From contig JAACJM010000142.1 of the NCBI GenBank assembly GCA_013368315.1, forward strand, positions 1 through 64,000: 64,000 nt of DNA. Direction: 5' to 3'. Shown one piece after another: positions 55,023-64,000 of this stretch (the stretch's first letter is position 1; each line of letters begins with the position of its first letter). A program made the position numbers and the translations under genes. Source of the stretch: Tetrapyrgos nigripes (taxonomy: Eukaryota > Basidiomycota > Agaricomycetes > Agaricales > Campanellaceae). The notes below the pieces were generated by a model that worked only from the letters and a program-made list of their open reading frames with translations, was not told the DNA's origin and did not search any database.

Positions 55023-57972
55023 TTAACTTGTATAGAACTGAAGTCCTAATTGTGATCTAAACTTCTCAAATTTATGTTTGCCAAGGTTCTTTGTAAACAT
55101 GTCGGTGGGATTATTGTTTCCATCTATAAATTTTACTGTTACCTTGTTATTTGCGATGTGTTCACAAATGAAGTGATACTTGATGTCAATGTGCTTTGAT
55201 CATTTTTCCATAACAGGATTCGATGTGATAAAGATGGATCCTTGATTATCCCCATAAATTTTGACTGTTTTCATCTCTATATTGACTTCTTCTAAGAGAG
55301 CTTTAATCCAGATGACTTGGTGACTGCAATCACTTAGTACCATGTATTCAGCCTCAGTAGAGCTTAGTGCAGTAGTGTTTTGAGCTCTAGAGACCCAGCT
55401 AAAAGTGGCATGGGCTAATGTTAAGAAGAAACCAGTATGTGATTGTTAAGTGTTTGGATCTGATCCCCAATCAGAGTCTGTGTATGCAGCGAGACCAGTT
55501 CCTAATGGGTCAGCTTTGGTGATCTTTTTCTTGGATCCCTCATACACTAAAGCGTAGTGTCAAGTACCAAGAAGGTAATGACAAATCCAGAGAGCTTTGT
55601 TTAAATGATCAACTGAAGGGTTTGCTGAGTGCTGTGCCATTTTGGAAACTGCGAAGGTGATGTCAGGATGGGTTTCCAACATTATATAAAGTAGAGATCC
55701 AATAACTGTTTGATATCTCTGACGAAGGACAGGGTTGTCTGGAGAGTTGTTTTTTATAGGATAGTATCCTGCAGGTAATAGAGTAGCAGAAGCTTTCGCG
55801 TTTTGCATACCACATTGTTTGATTACTTTTTTGAGGTAAGCACATTGATCAAGATAGATCTTGCTGTCTTTCCTGATGATGTTCATCCTAAGAAATTCTT
55901 TGGCATTGCCAAGATCCCTGCATTCCCATTTCTTCATAAATTTCGCCTTTAGTTCGAGAACTAGTTGTCTGTTTGCTCCACAGAATAGGGCATCATCAAC
56001 ATAAACAACGGCAACGATAATGTGATCGTTCTTATTATATACAAAGATTCCAGCTGTCATGACAGTATTATTTCAGGGTATTTTCGTTCATTTTCTGTTT
56101 CTTTTCTTCATCAGTCACTGCCTTTTGATCATTGTTTTGTTCATCCTTTGCCCTATCTTTTGTTCATCTTTCCTTGATCATCTATGCACAGCTACTATCC
56201 CCTGTTTCATCATTTGTTCATCTTTTTATGATATATCTCTTACAGGGACACTATGCACAGCTTGTTCATCTTTTGTTCATCTTTTCATGATACATCTCTT
56301 ACAGGGACAACAGGCTGTACTTTGATTATTCTGGACAGTTCTCTGATTCCTTTCTTCGCTTTACTCAGCTTTTATCTTTATTTCTGTTCTGTGTATATAA
56401 GTTTAGAGTAGTAGCTCCCTAGTCCCCATCTTGACCTCTTTGTCTTGGGACTGGGTGAGCATCTCATGTATTTCCTGTTTTTACTTAATATTAACTTTGT
56501 CTTGGAACTAGTCTCTCATCATTATCTGTCTACTGTTGTTCTGTCTATGCCTACTGCTTAGAGCCAAGTGTGTGCTCTTTACCACACCGGCATCAGAATT
56601 GATTCGCTTGAAACCAAGTTCTGTCATGGACTTATCGAGACCTTTCCACCAAGCAAGACCCACTTGCTTAAGTCCATGTAGAGCATGAAGTAACCAGATG
56701 ACTTTGTGCTCTTTTCCAGGTTCTATAAAACCTTCTGGTTGTTCCATATAGATCTCTTCTTTGAGTATGCCATATAAGTAGGTGAGATGTGCCAATTATT
56801 GAGGGCTGCCAATGCGAAGATGAGGTGCACTGTCTCAAAGTGAACAACTGGAGAGAAGACTTGATCAAAGTCTAAACCTTCAATCTGTGAAAAACCTTTA
56901 GCGATGAGTCTCACCTTACGACCATCAGTTTTGATGTCAAGGACCCATCAGTTTTTTATGACTTTCCTGTTCTCAGGACGATCTACAAGTTGGAAAGTTC
57001 CATGCCTGCGAAGTACCTCTAGTTCTTCACAGCAAGCGATTTTCCATTCCTCTTGCTCTTTGTTGGGTAAGAGCAATATTTCTTGGAGTGTCCATCTGTG
57101 GGGAGATTTGGAGTCAATTGCATTGTTAAGCAAGAGATTTATTAACTGTACTCCCCCTCCCTGGCATAGTTGTGCTTGATCTCCATCTGTGTTAGATGCA
57201 GAGTTCTCATCGTCTGATGTGGACGTTTGTGGCCTGAGACCTCCATCAGTGTCTCCTGAGTCACTTTGTCCTGCAGAACTAGGACTGGGATCCTGTGGTT
57301 CTGCAGCTGCAGTCTTGTGTGGCTGGTTTAGCTGTCACCATGCCTCATGTTCTCTTGCAACTCTATCAGTGATGTGCTTATCAGCTGTGACCTGTTTGTC
57401 TGCATTGCAAGCTGTTTCCAGAGGCGATCTCTGCAGACTCTGTCTGTCAGCATCATCATGCCGAACATCAGGTCTCCTTTTGGAAGGTGTGTTTGTTGGT
57501 ATGTAAAAATGTTTATCTTCATCTTTGCTGAACATTTGATGAGGATCCTCATTGGGATCGTTATAGGTAGTTGTTTAGAGTTTGTTGTGCTTTTACTGCA
57601 TTGAGGAAACAAAGTCTCGTCGAATACTGCTTGTGGTGGAGTAAATAATGCATTGTTTTTTCGCATGAATAGATTGCCATGACTGCCTGGTGCAGGACCA
57701 AGATAGGTCATAAGTTATGATTTTGAAGCAAGTTTGTTCTTTCGAATTTTCTCAGGAACATAAACATAAGCTCTGCAGCAAAGTACACGTAAGTGGTCCA
57801 TATGTGGCTTTTCTTTTTCAAGGACTTCATATGGCGTTATCCATTCATGTCACTGCAATGGAGTGCACATATACAGATGTATTGCATGTATAACACAAAA
57901 TTCCCACCAGCTGTCAGGAAGACACGTGTGTTTGCACATTGCCTCAACCTTATCCATAATTGTGCACATGAG
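55023..57972 (-). pseudogene. Ty1/Copia pol: integrase end, RT and RNase H, interrupted
   Basis: Reading on the minus strand: integrase C-terminal part (ITPYEVLEKEKPHMDHLRVL, about 57780-57840), the RT start (WKIACCEELEVLRRHGTFQL, about 56990-57050), KGFSQIEGLDFDQVFSPVV, then RT with the Copia catalytic box YVDD (VAVVYVDDALF, about 55990-56020). RNase H follows (TALSSTEAEYMVLSDCSHQV), with the stop near 55023. The order integrase-RT-RNase H is diagnostic for Copia. A solo LTR (56055-56586) splits RT, a Gypsy element cuts integrase at 57972, and several stops occur (for example TGA where RSKHIDIK is expected). It is inactive. Confidence 0.9.
56055..56586. mobile_element. Solo LTR inserted in Copia RT
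   Basis: A 532-bp block starts TGTCATGACAGTATTATTTC and ends TCTTTACCACA, with a TATATAAG box near 56394. Flanks CCAGC (56050-56054) and CCGGC (56587-56591) fit a 5-bp duplication with one change. Removing the block and one flank rejoins the RT frame at SDAG-IFV. The family differs from the Gypsy LTRs in this window. Confidence 0.75.
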
Positions 57973-58461
57973 TGTCAAGGTCGTCAATACACTCAAATAA
58001 CCACCCAAGTCACACACTGAGAGAGAGAGGATACAAAGCAAATAGATTGGAAGAGATGTAAATGAGATATATAGAGAGAGAGACAAGTAGGCTGACTAGG
58101 CTCTACACTGCGTAGTAGTAGTACGGAGTGGAGACAAAGTGAACGAACTGGGGAATCAAGTACAAAAGATCTCGAGTATATATGAGAACTGTGAAGGGAT
58201 GGGAGAAATTGAGTAAAAATAGAATAGTACCATATGGTTAAAAGAGATAGGAAGATTGGATCAAAGATAGGAAAAACAGATAAGAGATAAGAAAGATAAG
58301 AAGATAGGAGGATTGATTGACAGTTATTATAGAGTTTGACAGGTCTTATAAGGTTCAAAGTCAGGTTTATTGAGGGAATGCAATAGATGAGTGATCAGAC
58401 AAAGGGTTCAATAATGAAGTAAAAGAAGGAGGAGGACATAGAACTGTAGCAGTTCATGACA
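57973..58461 (-). repeat. 3' LTR of the second Gypsy element
   Basis: It runs from TGTCAAGGTCGTCAATACAC to GTAGCAGTTCATGACA. The adjacent minus-strand tract taaagagggg is the polypurine tract. Confidence 0.93.
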
Positions 58462-58539
58462 TTATCCCCTCTTTAAGCTGTGCTTTTGCCTGGAGCACAC
58501 ATGTACTTTTCCAAATATCCCCCATACTAATTCCCATTG

Positions 58540-59950
58540 AACGTAATGTCGATCCCAATTGTACAAGGTTCAGCAGATGATATGCATCTGGATGTTGTTG
58601 ATGGAAGGTTTTGATCATATCCTTCAGTTTTGTCAATCCTGATGCTGGTTCCCATGAATTTTCTGAGTCTGCATAGTCTAACCATTTGACTAAATATTGC
58701 ACTCCTCGCCGATTCCTAGTTGGTTTCGAATCCAAAATTGGTTTGACATCATATTTGTTATCCTCTGGAAGAATTCGGCTGGTTCACCTGGGTAATTCAC
58801 TCCATGCGCTTCAGTTTCTTTGTATGGTGACAGAAGCGAAGCATGGAAGACTGGATGGATCCACCAAGTGTTCAGCAATTTGAGTCGGTAGTTAACTTCA
58901 CTGATTACATCAGTAATCTCAAAGGGTCCATGACAACGATTTGTCAACTTAGCTTTTGGCCTCGTTGTCTTCAAGTTCTTTCTGTCCAATAGTACCTTGT
59001 CTCCAACTTTAAATTTCACTCCTTCTTTTACATGATCCATATTTTGTCTCTTCATCAGCTCTGCGGCAGTCGTCAGACTTGCTTTCAACTCTTCCTGTAG
59101 TACTTCTAGGTTGTGGAGGTGTTCTTTGACTTTTGGGACATGTGAAGAAGGGTTGATTGAAGGAAAGAGTCGAGGAAGATATCCATGAAGTAATTTGAAG
59201 AGTGGACTCGAGTATTATGGCAAAACTCTGCATATGGCAAATATTTGACCCAGTCGTCTTGTCAATAGTTGCAAAAGGTTCGTAGGTACTGTTTGAGCTC
59301 TTGATTGAACCTTTCAGTTTTGCCATCTGTTTGCAGGTGATAAGCTGTACTAAGTGCTGAGGTAATACCTAACTTAGTGTATATTCCCCTCATAACCTGA
59401 CTCACAAACTGAGGTCCTTGATCTGATATCATTTTATCCCAAAGACCATAACGTTGCCAAGTGTTGTTGAATAGTATGTCAATTGTCCCATCACTGTCGA
59501 TATATTTCCGGCATGGTGTGATTACTACAGTCTTGGTCAATCGATCTACTGTTATGTGGATTGCATTGAAACCTTCACATTCTGGAAGGTCTGTAATGAA
59601 GTTGGTTGTAATTGTGCCAAAATGTCTTTCCAGCGTTTCATTCAGAACTAATGGTACATGTGATGGATGGTTTTGTGCCTTGGTCAATTGGCAAGTAGCA
59701 CATCCTTCAACATAATCACAGACAAATACTGACATACCAGGCCACCAGAATTCTCTACTAACCACGTAAATCTTTCCTTGGAACAAGATAATTCCGTCTT
59801 CATAGTTCCATTCCTGCAAACTTTTGACCAGCGAGCGTGGACTGTTGTTTAAGATGACTTGCAGGGCACTCACAACTTTGATGTCTTTCTTTGGGCAGTC
59901 TTTGATACGTCTTCTCAGTTCAGCATCTCTGATTGCAACTACTGTTCCTG
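58540..59950 (-). pseudogene. Integrase of the second Gypsy element, zinc region deleted
   Basis: The DDE core is visible (ITVDRLTKTVV, ISDQGPQF and TDGKTERFNQE), as is the chromodomain (RRGVQYLVKWLDYADSENSW). Upstream, GKIYVV is joined directly to SREFWWPGMS. About 35 residues present in the first copy, including both histidines of the HHCC zinc site (HHDSLTAGHPGRF), are missing, while the CATCQ cysteines remain. Frames also break near 58725 and 59265. It cannot make a normal integrase. Confidence 0.85.
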
Positions 59951-60059
59951 GTCTTGTTGCTTGAATCCTGAAGAACTTGGGATCAAGTAATACTCTATCC
60001 TTGTTGTCATTTTCGACCCCCTCTTTATGATCTGGTCTTCGAGAAAGGGGATCACTTCA

Positions 60060-62340
60060 ATTGAGACTTCCGGGTTTATGGGTCAATGTGAAGTTGAATC
60101 TGGTCAGAAACAAAGCCATTCTTGCTTGTCATTGGCTTAGTTTCTGAGGATTTCATGGTCGGTCAGGATTTCAATAGTATGTGGTCCACCTTCAAGGTAA
60201 TGTTGCCAAGCTTCTAACCCACGTATGATTGCCAATAATTCTTTATCATGAATGTCGTAGTTCTGTTCAGTTTCAGATAAAGATTTCAATAGATAGGCAA
60301 CTGGATGCCATTTGTCATCAGGTCCTTTTTGTTGTAAGATTTCTTCTGTAGTGTAATCTGAAGCATTGACTTCTACTCAGTATGGTTTAGAGTAATCAGG
60401 CATTAAAAGAACTGGTGAAGACGTAAACACATCTTTGAGTGCCTGAAAGGCTTTGTCTGTCTCATCCAACCACTTCCATGGTTCATCCTTCTTTGTAAGG
60501 TCGAAGAGTGGTCAAGTGACTTTGGAAAAGTCACATATGAAACAACGGTAGAAGTTTCTGAACCCCAAAAATGATTGAACATCTTTGACATTACGTGGGG
60601 TTGGCCATTTGGTGATGCCTTCGACTTTGACTGGATCCATAGCCAGTGTATTGTGGGAAATGATGAGGCCTAAGAATTCCACTGATTTGGTTTTGAAAGA
60701 TACATTTCTCTGGTTTGGGATATAGGTTGTTTTCCCAAAGTCGTGCGAGTACTTGTTTGACCATTTGCTGATGCTCTTCTAGTGTTTCTGTAAAGATCAA
60801 GATGTCGTCCATGTAAATTACCACTTTTCTGGAGTCAATGAGATCCTTAAAAAGGGTATTCATCATTGCCTGGAATGTCATGGGAGAGTTCATAAGACCA
60901 AAGAACATCACAGTGAGTTCAAAAAGTCCTCTATTTGTCTTAAACACTGCTTTCCACTCATCTCCTTTTATTCGCACATTGTTATATCCCCATTGAAGGT
61001 TGATCTTTGAAAAGACTCATGTCCCTTTGAGTTTATCTACCAGTTCCGATATGAGTGGTAAAGGGTATTTGTTCTTGATGGTTCCCTTATTTAGTGTTCA
61101 GTAGTCCTGTGCAGGGTGTAGTTTTCTGTCTTTCTTTTTGACAAAGAAAAAAGGACTTGCCATAGGAGACTTCAACTGTCTGATGTATTCTTTTTCTAAA
61201 TTTTCCTTAATGAAATTATCAAGCTCCTCTTGTTCATTTGGAGATAAGGGGTAGGTTTTGCAAGGGCAAGGTATGAAGTCCAGTTTCAATTTGATAGCGT
61301 GATCCCATTCTCCACATTTCGGCAGTTGTTCTGAGGTTTGTTTGTCAAAAACTGATAAGAACTGATGATATTGGGATGGTATATCCTCCTTTGTCTTTTG
61401 GACTGCTTCTGCAAGCTCTTGAGCCTTAGTAAATCCTGCACGGATGGGTAGTTCCAATTCTGATGTTGGGTCTTGTTCCTCTTCTCCAAATAGCTTTTCC
61501 AAAACCTCTCTTTCCCATTGGTTCAGAACCTTGTCTCAACTGAAGTCTTCTTTGGTAAAAATGGTTGTAGATTCTGGAGAGCGATAAATGATTGTATAGG
61601 AATCCGGTGATGTTGGCCTGCAATCTTTGATTGTACAATTGGTTTAAACTGTCCAATTGGTTCAGACCACTTTACTTGATAATCCTTATGATAGCTGGTT
61701 TGGGAGATTTGGGTTTGGTGCATAAATTTAAAACAGGGGGTTGCTCCAGGGTGCATGTTTCAGGGCATCTAGACATATTAACCCCAGCAAACGACCAATC
61801 TATTTCTGGATTATGTTCTTCCAACCAGTCAGTACCAAGGATTATGTCGTGATCTCCGATGTCTGTCACATAAAATTTGGCTATCTCCTCATGATATGAT
61901 TTGTTGTCCTGGGAGTAGACATGGAGTTTTTGAATGGTGTAGTGCCATACCCATCCCATGGTATTCTTGGAACCATTGACATTTTGTACTGGGAATGGAT
62001 TTTTGATAGGAAGGAGGGTTAGTCAGTTTTCTCATGCAAAACAGCTGTTGATAATTATGGCTTTGGCACCACTGTCTATTAGGGCGTTTGCATCGATTTT
62101 TCTGCCAGTAATTTTGCCAATTAATTCAGTTTTGAGTATTATTGAGGGTAGCTGTTGGTTACGAGTGATTGCCAACATTCTTATTTCTGAAGGAAAGGTA
62201 TGCTCACTAGAGGGGTATAACATGCTATATCAATTGTTCCTAAATTGTCCGGTGTACTGTACAACTCCTACTGACAATGTAGCAGAGGAATGTTTCAAAA
62301 ATCCAACTTTGACTTAATGTCCTTCAAATATACAGCTGCC
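60060..62340 (-). pseudogene. Protease, RT and RNase H of the second Gypsy element
   Basis: Protease region ANALIDSGAKAIIINSCFA (about 62035-62090); RT with [20 protein letters not shown] (about 61110-61170) and VVIYMDDILIFTET (about 60785-60825); RNase H remnants near 60120-60400. Stops include TGA codons near 60510 and 60136. Where the first copy has TGA at 25334, 25787 and 26911, this copy has CAA (61741-61743, 61326-61328, 60203-60205). Confidence 0.85.
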
Positions 62341-62559
62341 TGTTCCATTTCTTCTCCTTCCAAACCCTTAACCTTATTGACCATATCAGAAATGTCCTTA
62401 ATAACGTTGCAAGATGATGATGATGTTTGAGCTACTGTTACAGGTGATGATGACAATGACAATGTTGAAGCTGTAGTGTCAGCTGTTCAAACAGAACGAG
62501 GGAATGGGGTATGAGGGATATTTTCAGATGTGGATGATCTTGGGGTATTGTTCAGAAAT

Positions 62560-63604
62560 GTCAGACATTCATTGCTCATGTGTCTGGGCTGTCTACATGT
62601 GAAACATGCTCCTAGCTTTTGGAGTCAGTCCCTTTCTTCAGGTGTCAGTTTAGGTAGGGGAGTGAAAGACGAGTTAGCACTTGGTCCCATGTTAATAAGT
62701 GCATTCAACTTGCTACTGTTCTTTCTTGAGAAGGACCCGTACTTGTTCTTGGCATAGAAAATAGTCTTGATTGTCCTTTCCTTTCTCTCTCATTTATCCA
62801 TTCCAAATGGAGATCCATCGTCCTCTCCCTATACTCATCGAAGTCCTTCCACTTTGGCCAGGTCATTCCTACTGCTTTCCAGAGCTTCTCTGGGAGACCT
62901 CCCTTGTAGTAATCCAACAGGGCCGTTTCTCCAAAGTCTGATTCATCCCCATACGTGTTGAAAATACTATTGTAACTACTGATGTCTGTTCCCTTCATCC
63001 TAGCATTTTTGATCTTATTCTTCACAACCTCGTCAGAAGCAAGTGCCTTGAAATCCCTTTTAAACCTATCTCTGATTTCCTTCAATGTTGTCCATCATTT
63101 CTCATCTGGTTTAATCTTTACATCCTCCTCATCTTCTTCTTGTTCTGTAATTCGTTGGGTCGCCCAGTGTCCTCCTCTTTCTCCAGTGAAGAATGAAAGG
63201 AATAGGGACACTCTGGAGTCCTCAGTAGCATATCTAGCCTTGTTTTGACATGGATAGTTGTTAAACAAGGCTAACCATTGCTTCACCTCGTCACGTTCTC
63301 CATTAAAGGCATCTGGTTTCCTTCCTCATTCAGAAGTACTGTTAGAGTCGTTAGGTGCTACATCTGACATGGCTGGGTCATCTGGGTCTGACAGTTCAGA
63401 AGGTTGGCTAGGAGCTGGACGACGAGGGGCTACAGATGGTCCTTCAGTAGATGGAATTATGGGAGAAGAAGGATTGTTTGGTTCTGATGGATCAGGAGAA
63501 GGGTCACGGGGAGGGGTTGATGGATTGTTAGAAGGTGGATTTGGTAATAGATCTGATGCGGAGGATGGATCAAGTGGTATGAGAGAAGATGGTTCTGGAT
63601 TCAA
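62560..63604 (-). pseudogene. Gag and zinc knuckle of the second Gypsy element
   Basis: It reads the Pro/Ser-rich N-terminal region (DPSPDPSEPNNPSSP), MSDVAPNDSNSTSE, then SLFLSFFTGERGGHWATQRI and a CFTCRQPRHMSNEC-type knuckle. The spacing His is kept, but the Gly before it is Arg. A TGA lies at 62625-62627, where the first copy still has CGA (24447-24449). The first copy's TGA codons at 23817 and 24453 are CAA here. Confidence 0.85.
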
Positions 63605-64000
63605 TTGAGTGTTTCTTGGGGTAGATGTCCCCTGGTCTTGTTCAGTTTTGGAATCAATAACAGGATGTGCTTTTCAAATCTCTAGTTCCTGATTATCGGT
63701 TATGACTTCGAGTGGCAGGTTAAGAGAAACGTTGGAGGGGAGTTTCTGTTTGTTGTATCTATTGAGACACAGTAGATTGCTACAGAACTTCCACAGATTG
63801 TCTTTGTCATCTGCAATGAAATGTGTGTCTTGTTTAGTTCCGGGCCAATAAGCATGTGGAAGGTTTGCACAAGGAAGAGATGAGTCTGCAGATTGTGTTC
63901 ATCAACTTGTCATATACTATTTCTACAATCTCTTAGGGCCTTCTTCTCTGCCATTTTTGAATCAGAGGGGTGGTTTGAGAGTGACAGTGTAGCAGGGGGT

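Larger units (their letters stand above)
57973..64000 (-). mobile_element. Second Ty3/Gypsy element, truncated by the window edge
   Basis: Same family as 22056-29573 but in the opposite orientation, and inserted into the Copia integrase region. The 3' LTR is 57973-58461. Integrase, RNase H, RT, protease and gag follow towards 64000. The 5' LTR would lie just outside. The left flank is ATGAG (57968-57972), so the same 5 bases should follow the far LTR. Multiple TGA stops and an integrase deletion make it defective. Confidence 0.93.

Noticed and set aside
1..64000. tRNA and rRNA genes
   Set aside because: I looked for GGTTCGAATCC-type T-arms with a matching acceptor stem and for rRNA core words and found none I could support by eye. 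A covariance-model scan would be decisive.

Overview
The window looks like nuclear DNA of a mushroom-forming basidiomycete (Agaricomycetes). Genes are cut by many introns of about 45-60 bp. The recognisable families are an SSA-type cytosolic HSP70, an epsin-like ENTH gene, a betaine-lipid synthase (BtaA/DUF3419), a basidiomycete-type seven-helix receptor, a GH20 hexosaminidase, a fruit-body-specific-type secreted protein and a WD40 membrane protein. The repeats are fungal Ty3/Gypsy chromoviruses, Ty1/Copia elements and CACTA/Plavaka-like DNA transposons. No species can be named from the sequence alone.

Layout. 1-8.9 kb is gene-rich: a WD40 gene (minus), a divergent uncharacterised gene (plus), an epsin-like gene with several frame breaks, and two inverted, truncated hexosaminidase pieces around a dispersed repeat. 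9.9-12.5 kb and 34.5-37.1 kb are two copies of one segmental duplication. It carries a divergent receptor / BTA1 gene pair. In copy 1 the receptor is intact but BTA1 is cut by a TA-flanked inverted-repeat transposon (12456-15383). In copy 2 BTA1 is a complete 9-exon reading frame, while the receptor has lost one splice acceptor. 16-22 kb is repeat-rich: three LTR-only insertions, each with a target-site duplication, and a head-to-head pair of histone H4 pseudogenes. 22056-29573 is a full-length Gypsy element with a 5-bp duplication. 29.6-34.5 kb is gene-poor, with hairpins and a CACTA-like MITE. 41.7-45.6 kb holds the HSP70 gene and the secreted protein gene.

47.3-64 kb is a nested transposon cluster. 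A transposase relic carries a captured, intron-containing epsin fragment at its 3' end. A Copia element follows directly. Its LTR is split by a 4.5-kb CACTA-like palindrome built of 22-bp minisatellite, its RT by a solo LTR, and its integrase by a second Gypsy element that runs off the window.

The best candidates for something undescribed are: the giant minisatellite palindrome, with TIRs and a 3-bp duplication shared with a nearby MITE; the paired CGA to TGA / CGA to CAA decay between the two Gypsy copies, which points to CpG methylation damage on both strands; the epsin capture; and the duplicated receptor/BTA1 pair whose two copies have lost opposite partners. Exon coordinates were derived by hand from splice signals and frame continuity. 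Where the summed exon lengths are a multiple of three I regard the model as strong.
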